Shown here: piece after piece, positions 1-8,532 of the stretch
Layout of the letters: the number at the start of each line of letters is the position of its first letter
Position numbering within the stretch: position 1 is the stretch's first letter
Assembly: GCA_000970895.1 (NCBI GenBank)
Contig: JYHA01000035.1
Span: 1 to 23,524, forward strand
DNA: 23,524 nucleotides
Direction: 5' to 3'
Origin: Candidatus Arcanibacter lacustris
Lineage (GTDB): Bacteria > Pseudomonadota > Alphaproteobacteria > Rickettsiales > Arcanibacteraceae
Position numbers and translations under genes: made by a program
Notes under the pieces: model-generated
What the model saw: the letters and a program-made list of their open reading frames with translations, nothing else
The model's database searches: none
Told to the model about the DNA's origin: nothing

Positions 1-2
1 AA

Positions 3-356
3 AATAAACTATTACTCGTCTACAAAGAAACAAAAAAAGACTTATACCAAGAAAACCTGATCTATAAGGAGAGTTTTAAGTGGGACAATAGATTTTTGAT
101 TACTTTTAAAGAAAACATCCCTATAATGAGGGATGAAACTCTAAAAATCACTTACTTTAGTAATAAAATAAATGAGTTAAAGCAAATAATTAACATAAGG
201 AAGATACCAAAGCCAGTCTTAAGCACCTTACCTGTATTTATAATACTTGATAAAGTTGTAGCGGCTCCTTATATAGAATATAGTGCCATTGGAAATATTG
301 ATAAATATATAAAATGCAGCTTTGTGCCTAAAAAGGCCTTAACTGGCGTTTTATGA
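3..356 (+). CDS. tilS: tRNA(Ile)-lysidine synthase, C-terminal part (5' end outside window)
   Basis: The reading frame is open from the left edge to the TGA at 354-356, so this is the last 117 residues of a gene that starts outside the window. The tail has the pattern of the TilS C-terminal domain: a basic Arg-Lys-Ile-Pro followed by Leu-Pro-Val and a Val-Ala-Ala-Pro-Tyr-Ile turn. TilS attaches lysine to the wobble C of tRNA-Ile (CAU) so that it reads AUA. The ATP-binding N-terminal domain is not visible. The position 32 bp upstream of ftsH matches the tilS-ftsH order known in Rickettsia and supports the call. The C-terminal domain is poorly conserved, so certainty is moderate. Confidence 0.65.
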   Translation, partial: NKLLLVYKETKKDLYQENLIYKESFKWDNRFLITFKENIPIMRDETLKITYFSNKINELKQIINIRKIPKPVLSTLPVFIILDKVVAAPYIEYSAIGNIDKYIKCSFVPKKALTGVL

Positions 357-388
357 ATTAAAAACCCTCTTATAAAAGAAGAGAAAAT

Positions 389-2278
389 ATGCTTAATAAA
401 GGAAGAAATCTATTTTTTTGGATTGTGTTATTAGTGTCATTAGGACTAGTCTATGATTTTTTCTATGATAATATGGGAGGAAACTCCGCTACATCACTGG
501 CAATTTCAGATTTATTAGACAAGGCTGAATCAGGCCAAGTTAGCGACGTAACCTTGCAAGGAAATAGCGTCTACGGCCATTTAACAGACGGTAGTAGCTT
601 TTTCACCTATAGCCCTAACTATCCAGGCTTAGTAGATAAACTTCGTAGCAATAATATTAAAATTGACGCAGTTCCTATTGATAATAGAGTAAATTCTTTG
701 CTAGGAATGCTTTTATCTGCTTTCCCTATTATTTTGCTTATCGGTGGTTGGATGTTCTTAATGCGCCATATGCAGGGCGGTGGCAAAGCAATGGGATTTG
801 GTAAATCTAAAGCTAAAATGCTGGTCGAAAAAACTGGCAAAATTACCTTTGCTGATGTTGCAGGAATTGATGAAGCTAAGGAAGAATTATCTGAAATTGT
901 AGATTTTTTAAAAGATCCAGCAAAATTTCAAGCAGTTGGCGGCAAAATACCTAAAGGATGTTTGTTGATTGGTCCTCCTGGCACTGGCAAAACCTTGCTT
1001 GCTCGCTCAGTCGCTGGAGAGGCCAACGTGCCTTTCTTTACTATTTCTGGTTCTGATTTTGTTGAAATGTTTGTTGGCGTTGGCGCCAGCAGAGTAAGAG
1101 ATATGTTCGAACAAGGTAAAAAACATGCACCTTGCATCATATTTATCGATGAAATTGATGCAGTAGGAAGACATAGAGGTATAGGACTTGGTGGTGGTAA
1201 TGACGAAAGAGAGCAAACATTAAACCAACTACTGGTAGAAATGGATGGGTTTGAACCAAATGAAAGTGTAATTTTAATTGCAGCAACTAATAGACCTGAT
1301 GTATTAGATCCAGCACTCTTGAGACCTGGTAGATTTGATCGACAAATTATGGTGCCAGTACCAGATATTACAGGAAGAGAGCAAGTATTAAAAGTTCATT
1401 TGAAAAAAATATCAGCAGCTCCAGATATAGATCCAAGAATTATAGCTCGTGGTACTCCTGGATTCTCAGGTGCTGATCTTGCCAATATAGTCAATGAAGC
1501 AGCACTTCTTGCTGCTAGACACAACAAAAAAATAGTCTCTATGGCTGAGTTAGAATCAGCAAAAGATAAAGTGATGATGGGGGCTGAAAGAAAATCCTTA
1601 GTCATGACCGAGCAAGAGAAAAAAACCACTGCTTTTCATGAGGCTGGTCATGCATTAGTTTCAGTTAAAAGCCCAGCATCAGATAAAATTCATAAAGCAA
1701 CAATAATCCCAAGAGGGAGAGCCCTCGGACTTGTTATGAGACTACCTGAAACAGATAGGCTATCAATCACCAGAGAACATTTAAAAGCTGATTTAGCGGT
1801 TGCGATGGGTGGACGCGTTGCTGAAGAGATAATCTTCGGCTATGACAAAGTAACCTCTGGTGCATCTAGCGACATCCAACAAGCAAGCAAAATGGCGAGA
1901 GCAATGGTGACCAAATGGGGAATGAGCGATAAAGTAGGTCCCATGTTTTATGGAGATGACTCTCAAGATATGTACGGATCCCATCAAGCAAAGCCTGTAG
2001 CGGAAGACGTAGCAAATCTGATTGAATCAGAGATCAAAAAACTTGTTGAAACAGGGTATGACTTAGCTAAAGAAATTCTCACCACTCATATAAATCTATT
2101 ACATGCTATTGCCAATGCGCTGCTTGAATTTGAAACTATTACTGGCGATGAGATCAATGATATCGTTGCAGGTAAATCTATCATTAGGCCTGAGATAGTT
2201 GTAGAAAACACCATAGACACCACTCCCAAATCATCTTTTCCAGGTGGCTTAGGAGATCCTACACCACAGACACCATAA
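389..2278 (+). CDS. ftsH: ATP-dependent zinc metalloprotease FtsH
   Basis: This is a membrane-anchored AAA+ protease that degrades misfolded membrane proteins and short-lived regulators. At 629 residues it is close to the usual family length. Two membrane segments (about 8-25 and 104-125) flank a periplasmic loop. The AAA domain has Walker A GPPGTGKT at 195-202, Walker B IIFIDEID at 250-257 and the second region of homology around 301-318 with both arginines. The zinc site is HEAGH at 417-421, and the likely third ligand is the Asp in SGASSD (490-495). The ATG at 389 follows a purine-rich GAAGAG ribosome site. The end of tilS lies 32 bp upstream and glmM starts 9 bp downstream, so cotranscription is likely. 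Confidence 0.98.
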   Translation: MLNKGRNLFFWIVLLVSLGLVYDFFYDNMGGNSATSLAISDLLDKAESGQVSDVTLQGNSVYGHLTDGSSFFTYSPNYPGLVDKLRSNNIKIDAVPIDNRVNSLLGMLLSAFPIILLIGGWMFLMRHMQGGGKAMGFGKSKAKMLVEKTGKITFADVAGIDEAKEELSEIVDFLKDPAKFQAVGGKIPKGCLLIGPPGTGKTLLARSVAGEANVPFFTISGSDFVEMFVGVGASRVRDMFEQGKKHAPCIIFIDEIDAVGRHRGIGLGGGNDEREQTLNQLLVEMDGFEPNESVILIAATNRPDVLDPALLRPGRFDRQIMVPVPDITGREQVLKVHLKKISAAPDIDPRIIARGTPGFSGADLANIVNEAALLAARHNKKIVSMAELESAKDKVMMGAERKSLVMTEQEKKTTAFHEAGHALVSVKSPASDKIHKATIIPRGRALGLVMRLPETDRLSITREHLKADLAVAMGGRVAEEIIFGYDKVTSGASSDIQQASKMARAMVTKWGMSDKVGPMFYGDDSQDMYGSHQAKPVAEDVANLIESEIKKLVETGYDLAKEILTTHINLLHAIANALLEFETITGDEINDIVAGKSIIRPEIVVENTIDTTPKSSFPGGLGDPTPQTP

Positions 2279-2287
2279 GGATTAATT

Positions 2288-3637
2288 ATGGCACTACAAA
2301 AGAAATATTTTGGTACCGATGGTATCAGAGGCATGGCCAATTCTGGTAATATGACGGCAAAACTTGCTTTGAAACTAGGAATGGCTGTAGGGTCTTTATA
2401 TATTCGTGGCTCTCATCGTCATAGAGTAGTAATTGGTAAAGACACAAGATTATCTGGTTATATGTTAGAATCAGCACTTGTTGCGGGGTTTACTGCCGTT
2501 GGCATGGATGTTATTCTACTGGGCCCCCTTCCTACTCCTGCAGTATCAATGATCACTAGATCGCTTAGAGCTGATCTAGGAGTGATGATTTCTGCTTCAC
2601 ATAATCCATATTATGATAATGGTATTAAATTATTTGGACCAGATGGTTTTAAATTCTCAGATGAGCAAGAATTAGAAATTGAACAAAGAATGGATAATAT
2701 TGGTCTTGATAATTTCTCTGTGCCAAGCAATCTAATTGGTAGAGCAAAAAGACTAGATGATGCCGATGGTAGATATATTGAATTTGTCAAAAATAGTTTT
2801 CCAAGAGGAAAAACTCTAGACGGCCTAAAAATAGTAGTAGATGCTGCAAATGGTGCTGCTTATAAATTAGCCAAAAAAATCTTCTGGGAATTAGGAGCTG
2901 AAGTTATTGAATTATCAGTCAAACCAGATGGTTTTAACATCAATGAAAATTGTGGCTCTAATCATCCTGAGTCGTTAATACAAGAAGTGTTAAAGCAAAA
3001 AGCTGATATTGGATTTGCACTTGACGGTGATGCCGATCGTTTGGTAGTGGTTGATAATCTTGGAGGCGTTGTTGATGGTGATCAGATTTTAGCTGCTATT
3101 GCTACTGATTATTTATCAAATCAAAAATTAACTTCTAACAATATAGTTGCAACTATTATGTCTAATTTAGGTATGGAACATTACTTAAATAGCATTGATC
3201 TAAATTTAATCAGAACAAATGTTGGCGATCGTTATGTATCAGAAGCCATGAGAAAACATGGGGCAAATATCGGTGGAGAGCAATCTGGCCATATAATTTT
3301 AAGTGATTATAGTACTACTGGCGATGGATTAATTGCTGCATTACAATTACTTAATGTGATTATCAGTCAAAATAAATCTACTGCAGAAATTTGCAAAGTA
3401 TTTGAACCTTTTCCACAAATATTACGCAATATTGAATGTAACAATAGGGGCGTTTTATCAGAAAAGAAAGTGATAGAAGCGATAGAAGTTGCTCAAAATA
3501 AATTAAATGGCAATGGCAGGATATTAGTTAGATCTTCTGGAACTCAATCCATTATAAGAATAATGGCTGAAGGTGATAATTTAGATTTATTAAATGTTAT
3601 AATTGATGATATAGCAGAAGAGATTATCAATGCTTAA
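2288..3637 (+). CDS. glmM: Phosphoglucosamine mutase GlmM
   Basis: GlmM converts glucosamine-6-phosphate to glucosamine-1-phosphate, on the cytoplasmic route to UDP-GlcNAc for peptidoglycan and lipid A. The 449-residue length is normal. The opening FGTDGIRG motif is at 8-15. The phosphoserine loop SASHNP is at 102-107, with Ser104 as the phosphorylated residue. The metal loop DGDADR is at 246-251 and the sugar loop GGEQSGH at 329-335. The phosphate-binding loop near the C terminus reads RSSGTQS (415-421), where the family normally has SGTEP. The gene starts 9 bp after ftsH and overlaps dapB by 8 bp, placing it in the tilS-ftsH-glmM-dapB run. Confidence 0.97.
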   Translation: MALQKKYFGTDGIRGMANSGNMTAKLALKLGMAVGSLYIRGSHRHRVVIGKDTRLSGYMLESALVAGFTAVGMDVILLGPLPTPAVSMITRSLRADLGVMISASHNPYYDNGIKLFGPDGFKFSDEQELEIEQRMDNIGLDNFSVPSNLIGRAKRLDDADGRYIEFVKNSFPRGKTLDGLKIVVDAANGAAYKLAKKIFWELGAEVIELSVKPDGFNINENCGSNHPESLIQEVLKQKADIGFALDGDADRLVVVDNLGGVVDGDQILAAIATDYLSNQKLTSNNIVATIMSNLGMEHYLNSIDLNLIRTNVGDRYVSEAMRKHGANIGGEQSGHIILSDYSTTGDGLIAALQLLNVIISQNKSTAEICKVFEPFPQILRNIECNNRGVLSEKKVIEAIEVAQNKLNGNGRILVRSSGTQSIIRIMAEGDNLDLLNVIIDDIAEEIINA

Positions 3638-4430
3638 AATTGGATTAGTTGGTGCATCAGGAAAAATGGCATCATACTTATTAGAAGAAATTACCAATTC
3701 TAACAAAATGAAGTTAACTTATGCGTTAGTAAGGCCAAAAAGCCCACATCTAGGAAAAGATATCGGCGAATTTTTCAATCATAAACCAGTTGGTATTTTA
3801 TTTACAGATAGTCTAGATATGTGGGATCAGGTTGACATAGTCATTGATTTTAGTAGCAATGAAATTAGTCTAGAAATTGCTAAACTCTGCGCTAAACATC
3901 ATAAAATTCATATTATTGGCACTACAGCAATAAATGATGATCAACAAAAACTATTAAAAGAATATGCTAAAGACTCTACAATAGTTTTTTCATTCAATAT
4001 GAGTTTTGCGGTTAATTTACTTGCTGATCTTGTTTATGAGGTAGCGCGCAAACTTGGTGGGGAATTTGATATTGAAATCCTAGAAACCCATCACCGTAAT
4101 AAAAAGGACGCACCATCAGGAACCGCCCTAATGCTTGGAGAAGCAGCAGCAAAAGGAAGAGACATAGATTTTATAGATAAAAAAATATTTGATAGAAGCG
4201 CTTTAAATTCCCCTCGAAAAACAGGAGATATAGGATTTGCAAGTATCAGAGGCGGGGAGTCTATTTTTGAGCATAATGTGATGTTTATTGGTGATAATGA
4301 ACGTATTGAATTATCTCATAAAGCAACTAGCAGAGTAATCTATGCACAAGGAGCAATAAAAGCTGCTCTTTGGGCTACAAAACAACCTTATGGTCTATAT
4401 TCTATGAAAGATGTTATAGGAGTTAAATAA
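3630..4430 (+). CDS. dapB: 4-hydroxy-tetrahydrodipicolinate reductase DapB
   Basis: DapB is the NAD(P)H-dependent reductase of the lysine/meso-diaminopimelate pathway, which supplies the peptidoglycan cross-link residue. The N-terminal nucleotide-binding loop GASGKM is at 8-13. The catalytic and substrate loop ETHHRNKKDAPSGTA is at 152-166, with the His pair at 154-155, Lys159 and the SGT turn. The 266-residue length fits the family. The start codon lies inside the last codons of glmM (8-bp overlap). The stop overlaps the next gene's ATG by one base (TAATG), suggesting translational coupling. Together with glmM it suggests this bacterium retains peptidoglycan precursor synthesis. Confidence 0.97.
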   Translation: MLKIGLVGASGKMASYLLEEITNSNKMKLTYALVRPKSPHLGKDIGEFFNHKPVGILFTDSLDMWDQVDIVIDFSSNEISLEIAKLCAKHHKIHIIGTTAINDDQQKLLKEYAKDSTIVFSFNMSFAVNLLADLVYEVARKLGGEFDIEILETHHRNKKDAPSGTALMLGEAAAKGRDIDFIDKKIFDRSALNSPRKTGDIGFASIRGGESIFEHNVMFIGDNERIELSHKATSRVIYAQGAIKAALWATKQPYGLYSMKDVIGVK

Positions 4431-4993
4431 TGCCGAATAGAATAGTAACAATAGCTGTGGTTTTATTTTTAGCCTTTACTGCTTTTAATAATTCAAAATC
4501 CAATATCAAGCCTATACCAAGAATTTCATTACCTAAAGAAATATTTGAACCAATTGATAAAGATCAATCTTTGCTAACTAAAGCCCTTAAATTAATTGGC
4601 AAACCAGAAGATTTAAGACAAATCTGTGGTATTAGTAAATTACAACTATCTTCACAACCAATAATTGCAGAATCATATAAAGTTTTTGAAACTAAATCTG
4701 GTAACAAGCCTATAAAATGTGGAGATGAAATTAGTTTTAAATATAAGATCTATAAATTAGATGGTACTGTGATTTTTGAAAATAAAAATAAAATCAAATT
4801 AGGTGATATTGATCTGCCTTACGCTATCCATAAGGCTTTGGTTTATGCAAATCATAATTCAAATCTAACTATCATCTCTCCTGCTAGATATATGATGAGC
4901 AATATATTATTAGAACCATTGAAATCTTTCTACTCCTATAATGTTGCATTACCTATAAATGAGATGGCGATGATTGATATTATATTATTTTGA
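4430..4993 (+). CDS. Exported protein with FKBP-like C-terminal half (unknown function)
   Basis: This 187-residue protein has a hydrophobic N-terminal segment (about 5-19) that looks like a signal peptide or membrane anchor, so it is probably periplasmic. From about residue 97 the pattern of Cys-Gly-Asp, Tyr-Lys-Ile-Tyr, Leu-Asp-Gly-Thr-Val and Lys-Leu-Gly-Asp resembles the start of an FKBP-type peptidyl-prolyl isomerase fold. The typical catalytic-pocket residues are not all recognisable, so an isomerase activity is a guess. It is the last gene of the operon, sharing one base with the dapB stop codon, and ends 4 bp before a strong hairpin. The open frame and tight coupling make it a real gene; the function is unassigned. 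Confidence 0.8.
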   Translation: MPNRIVTIAVVLFLAFTAFNNSKSNIKPIPRISLPKEIFEPIDKDQSLLTKALKLIGKPEDLRQICGISKLQLSSQPIIAESYKVFETKSGNKPIKCGDEISFKYKIYKLDGTVIFENKNKIKLGDIDLPYAIHKALVYANHNSNLTIISPARYMMSNILLEPLKSFYSYNVALPINEMAMIDIILF

Positions 4994-4997
4994 CTTT

Positions 4998-5050
4998 GTC
5001 ATCCAATCGGTTCGATTTTTCCTTTGGCAAATCGAACCGATTGGATTGAC
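4998..5050. terminator. Long inverted repeat between convergent genes, likely bidirectional terminator
   Basis: A perfect 17-bp inverted repeat pairs 5002-5018 (TCCAATCGGTTCGATTT) with 5029-5045 around a 10-nt loop. It is extended by GTCA/TGAC pairs (4998-5001 and 5047-5050) with one bulged T at 5046. It sits 4 bp after the exported-protein gene and 53 bp past the ihfA-like stop, so it can end transcription from both sides. There is no clean T-run, which weakens the simple terminator reading. The GTCATCC opening and the ACACCCCTTTT flank are shared with the region around the 6839-6987 element, so it may also be a small palindromic repeat. Confidence 0.6.
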
Positions 5051-5103
5051 ACCCCTTTTATCCTGGAGAGCTCACATATCGCAAAAAGAGGCTTTCTTAT
5101 CTC

Positions 5104-5400
5104 TTAATCTTTCTTATTATTAATCTTAGCTTTTAACTTATTAGATGCATAAAAACTAACAGCATTTCTAGGCTCTATAACAGCATCTACTTTAGTTTTG
5201 GGATTTCTTCCCATTCTTTGAGATTTTTTACGAACATAAAAACTACCAAAAAATGGAATTTTTACCACCTCATCTTTTTTTAAACCAACGCTCATTTCTT
5301 CAAAAATCGCATCTACCATTTTAGCAGATTCTGCAACAGAAACATCCACTTGCTTACCAACTGATGACGCTAAATGAATACGAGTTATTGTTTCAGACAT
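5104..5400 (-). CDS. ihfA: Integration host factor / HU family DNA-binding protein (IHF alpha-like)
   Basis: This 98-residue DNA-bending protein has the whole IHF/HU fold. The helical N-terminal half is followed by the Phe-Gly-Ser-Phe turn (50-53) and a beta arm whose tip carries the RMGRNPKT signature (62-69) that inserts into the minor groove. After the arm, Ile-Glu-Pro-Arg and Ala-Ser-x-Lys-Leu-Lys resemble alphaproteobacterial IHF alpha more than HU or IHF beta. The alpha assignment is therefore likely but not certain. The ATG at 5400 has a good AAGGGAG ribosome site 7 bp upstream (5408-5414). It lies 118 bp downstream of the methyltransferase gene and faces the dapB operon. Confidence 0.92.
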   Translation of the reverse strand: MSETITRIHLASSVGKQVDVSVAESAKMVDAIFEEMSVGLKKDEVVKIPFFGSFYVRKKSQRMGRNPKTKVDAVIEPRNAVSFYASNKLKAKINNKKD

Positions 5401-5518
5401 TAATTAACTCCCTTAGTTTTTTGTTATATTTATTACATTGTACGTAAATTACAGTAGCATAATATGTCATAATTATTAATATATGCTTAATATCATAGAT
5501 ATAGATAAAAAACAATAA

Positions 5519-6754
5519 CTAAGCTCTTTTAAATACTCCAATAATTTCTAAATGACCAGAATAAAGAAATTGATCGATGGGATAGATATCTTGCAATATA
5601 AAATTATCTTTTATCAAAATCTTAGCATCCCTTACGAAGCTTTCAACGCTACAGGAAATTAAGATTAGTTTTTTGACCTTGAGGGCAAGAGCTATTTGTT
5701 TTATTTGAGGGGTAGCGCCGTTTCTTGGGGGGTTGATGACTATTTGAGTATAATTATTTAGCACGTCGCAAGTAATTGGCTGCTGATATAGATCTCGAGT
5801 CATAGTTTTAATTGGTAGGCGATACTCAGCAGCAGCGCGTGATAATGAGCCAGTAGCCGCCTCATTGCCTTCGACCGCCAAGACACTTGCCTTACTGGCA
5901 AGTCCTATAGTAAAACTACCACAACCACAATATAATTCTAAAATTTTACCTTGATTATCTATATGTTCTAAAATTATCTCACTCATCATCTTGCTTGATT
6001 CTTTGCTAACTTGTAAGAAACTATTGATTGGTAAGTCTATTCTTACCTCATTTAAAATTAACTGCACTTTATTTCTACTAATAATCTCATAAGGAGCGCT
6101 ATCATTAATAACCCAGGCAATACGTGCAATATTATATTGATGAGCAAACTCCCCCATTAATATATCAGAATTTAAATCACTATTCTTACTACTATGAAAT
6201 AATATCTCAATACCACTATCACTATTTAAAATACTCACATTAGTAATTTTAGCATTTATCTTAGCTAGTAACTTATTGATCGGATTGATAAGTTTGTTTA
6301 AAGGATCTTCTAGTAACAGACAATTATCAATCGCAACAGTATCTTTACTGTGGAATTTATTAAAGCTGAGTTTATTGCCAGTAACTTTAAAACTAGCCCT
6401 ACGTCTTGAATTTTGTCCGATAGATCTTAAATTATGTAAATTATCATAAGCAATGTCGCTTATAGAATTTTTGAATTTTTCAAATTTATAGGTTTGATAA
6501 TCAGGTAAATGCTGAATGCTACAGCCACCACATTGCCTAAAATACTTACAAGGCGCATCTTGATATTTTACTATGTCTACTAGCTGACCTGATAGGCGGT
6601 TGCCAGATATTTCAACAATTCTTACCTTAACTATTTCGCCTAATAAACTATAAGGAACTGTTATGATGTAATCATCAATATAAGCCACTCCTAAATCATC
6701 TTTATTAAGCTTAGAAATAGTTACATCAATTATGGAGTTTTTAGTGAGTTTCAT
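5519..6754 (-). CDS. Fe-S RNA uracil-C5 methyltransferase (TrmA/RlmD/RlmCD family)
   Basis: This is a SAM-dependent enzyme that forms 5-methyluridine in RNA. The N-terminal 60 residues form a TRAM-like RNA-binding domain. Four cysteines that can hold a 4Fe-4S cluster are at 69, 75, 78 (C-x5-C-x2-C) and 145. The SAM loop LELYCGCGSFT is at 272-282 and NPPR at 341-344. The nucleophile Cys368 is in SCS, and the likely general base Glu403 is in HLEI. The 411-residue length is typical. TRAM plus cluster suggests a 23S rRNA enzyme (RlmD-like) over tRNA-specific TrmA, but the substrate cannot be read from sequence. The gene ends with TAG. Confidence 0.93.
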   Translation of the reverse strand: MKLTKNSIIDVTISKLNKDDLGVAYIDDYIITVPYSLLGEIVKVRIVEISGNRLSGQLVDIVKYQDAPCKYFRQCGGCSIQHLPDYQTYKFEKFKNSISDIAYDNLHNLRSIGQNSRRRASFKVTGNKLSFNKFHSKDTVAIDNCLLLEDPLNKLINPINKLLAKINAKITNVSILNSDSGIEILFHSSKNSDLNSDILMGEFAHQYNIARIAWVINDSAPYEIISRNKVQLILNEVRIDLPINSFLQVSKESSKMMSEIILEHIDNQGKILELYCGCGSFTIGLASKASVLAVEGNEAATGSLSRAAAEYRLPIKTMTRDLYQQPITCDVLNNYTQIVINPPRNGATPQIKQIALALKVKKLILISCSVESFVRDAKILIKDNFILQDIYPIDQFLYSGHLEIIGVFKRA

Positions 6755-6838
6755 TGTTGTTATGTTTCTTTTTAATATGATTTTTTCTTAATTTTGATTG
6801 TATTTAGACTCCCCTCTAGAAGAGTCAGCCCCCTCTTT

Positions 6839-6987
6839 CGTCATCCTGGAGTGATATTTGTCTTAAAAAGACAAATATCACGATGGGATCCATTTTTAAT
6901 CTTTTAACACATTGATTATATGATAGATTTTTTGTGGATCCTATCGCTTCAATTTTTCTTTCAGAAAAATTTTGCTCCAAGATGACG
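6839..6987. repeat. 149-bp inverted-repeat element with cloverleaf potential
   Basis: Terminal inverted repeats CGTCATCCTGGAG (6839-6851) and CTCCAAGATGACG (6975-6987) match at 12 of 13 positions. Inside are three further dyads: a perfect 14-bp hairpin with a 3-nt loop (6851-6881), an 11-bp stem around GGATCCA (6882-6892 with 6935-6945, one G-T pair, 42-nt loop), and a 9-bp hairpin (6951-6971). Drawn together they form a closing stem with three arms. It lies in the gap between the M32 peptidase stop and the methyltransferase start. It encodes nothing visible and looks like a short palindromic or MITE-like interspersed repeat. Confidence 0.75.
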
Positions 6988-7042
6988 TAACTGGGATTAT
7001 CTTAATGACAACTGGGCAACACCCCTTTTCTTATTTCCAATC

Positions 7043-8530
7043 CTAAGCTAGGAATTTATTTTTCAAGTAATTGATATATAAATCTACGTCAAGCTCTTTA
7101 CCAGTTGTTTTCTTTAGCAACTCCTCTGAATAATATAGAAGTCCCTGCGAGTGGATATTTTCATTTAACCAACCAACTAGCTTAGTGAAATTTCCAGATT
7201 CTATGTCACTTGTTAATTCTGGAATTTTAGATTTTGCAGTATCAAAAAATGCAGCACTCATAATAGCGCCAATACTATAAGATGGGAAATAGCCAAATAA
7301 TCCTGCAGGCCAATGAATATCTTGCAAACATCCAAGTCTGTCACTTGGAGGCCTAATTCCAAGTATTTTTTCTTGCTCTATTTGCCAAATTTCAGGCAGA
7401 TCTTTTAAATCTAAATTTCCTTCTATGATCCGTCTTTCAATTTTATATCTCATAATAATATGAGCAGGATACGTAACTTCATCCGCATCTACCCTGATAA
7501 AATCAGGATTAACTCTATTTACTTTTGTAAATAGGCTAGAAGCTTCAAACTCATCAATATTATGTCCTGTGATTTCTTTAATTTGTTTTGAAGCAAAATT
7601 TAAAAACTCTCTACTTCGCCCAACCTGCATTTCCATAATTAAAGATTGGCTTTCATGCATAGCCATACCAATACAAGATCCTACTGGTTGGTTCTTCATT
7701 TGACTAGGGAGATTCTGATTATACAAAGCATGACCAGTTTCATGAACAACGCCCATTAATCCAGAAATCAGATCATTTTTATCAAACCGAGTAGTAATAC
7801 GTGTATCATCCCTATAGCCACCACATTGCGGATGAGTGCTTAAATCGAGTCTACCTCTAGAAAAATCAAAACCCAAAAGATCCATAAATTTTTTACCTAA
7901 AGCAAATTGAATCTCATCAGATATTTCTAATTTACTGGTAAGCACATCATAATTATTTTTCTTTTGATGATCCATTACTTCTGGAATAAAATCTTTTAAA
8001 AATGATTCTAGCTTAGCAAATATAGGTTCAATTTTTTTACTAGATAAATTAGGCTCATAATTATCAATTAAAGCATCATATAAAGAACATCCTAATTTTT
8101 CAGCCTTAGGTATAGTAATTTCTTTGGTAAGCTTTACCACTTCAGCTAAATATGGCATATATGATTTATAATCATTATTTTTACGAGCATCACGCCATTT
8201 CATTTCAGAGATAGAAGTAGCATTGGTAAAGCTAGTAATTAATCTTGGATCAAGAAGCAGTGCTAAATCTCTAGATTTAGTAACTAGTTCAACATTTCTT
8301 TTTTGCCAAGGATCAAGAATTTCAAGATCGATATTTGCAAGACAATCACCTAATTTATTAGAGGTAAGTAATTCATGCGAGATAACTTGTAAAAGAGACA
8401 TTTGCTCAGAACAAGTTTCTATAGAATTTTGTGGAATATTAACCGCCACATCCCAAGCAAGTATAGAGCCTGCATTGCCCAGAATAGTCATTCTGCTACA
8501 GATATTTTCTAATTCTAGATAATGCTTCAT
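7043..8530 (-). CDS. Metallocarboxypeptidase, M32 (Taq) family
   Basis: This is a cytoplasmic zinc carboxypeptidase that trims C-terminal residues from peptides. The 495-residue length is normal for M32. The zinc site HETGH is at 263-267, with the third-ligand motif HESQ at 292-295. Other family motifs are present: DDTRITTRF (241-249), IRVDAD (345-350) and GCLQDIHW (400-407). The usual HPF motif reads HPQ (233-235), an unusual change in the substrate pocket. The gene starts 2 bp after the stop of the transporter gene at 8533-9792, so the two are probably cotranscribed. A role in recycling host-derived or turned-over peptides is plausible. It ends with TAG. Confidence 0.95.
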   Translation of the reverse strand: MKHYLELENICSRMTILGNAGSILAWDVAVNIPQNSIETCSEQMSLLQVISHELLTSNKLGDCLANIDLEILDPWQKRNVELVTKSRDLALLLDPRLITSFTNATSISEMKWRDARKNNDYKSYMPYLAEVVKLTKEITIPKAEKLGCSLYDALIDNYEPNLSSKKIEPIFAKLESFLKDFIPEVMDHQKKNNYDVLTSKLEISDEIQFALGKKFMDLLGFDFSRGRLDLSTHPQCGGYRDDTRITTRFDKNDLISGLMGVVHETGHALYNQNLPSQMKNQPVGSCIGMAMHESQSLIMEMQVGRSREFLNFASKQIKEITGHNIDEFEASSLFTKVNRVNPDFIRVDADEVTYPAHIIMRYKIERRIIEGNLDLKDLPEIWQIEQEKILGIRPPSDRLGCLQDIHWPAGLFGYFPSYSIGAIMSAAFFDTAKSKIPELTSDIESGNFTKLVGWLNENIHSQGLLYYSEELLKKTTGKELDVDLYINYLKNKFLA

Positions 8531-8532
8531 AA

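Noticed and set aside
96..356. A separate small gene starting at the TTG at 96.
   Set aside because: The frame is open to the left edge and fits the TilS C terminus, so it is the end of a longer gene.
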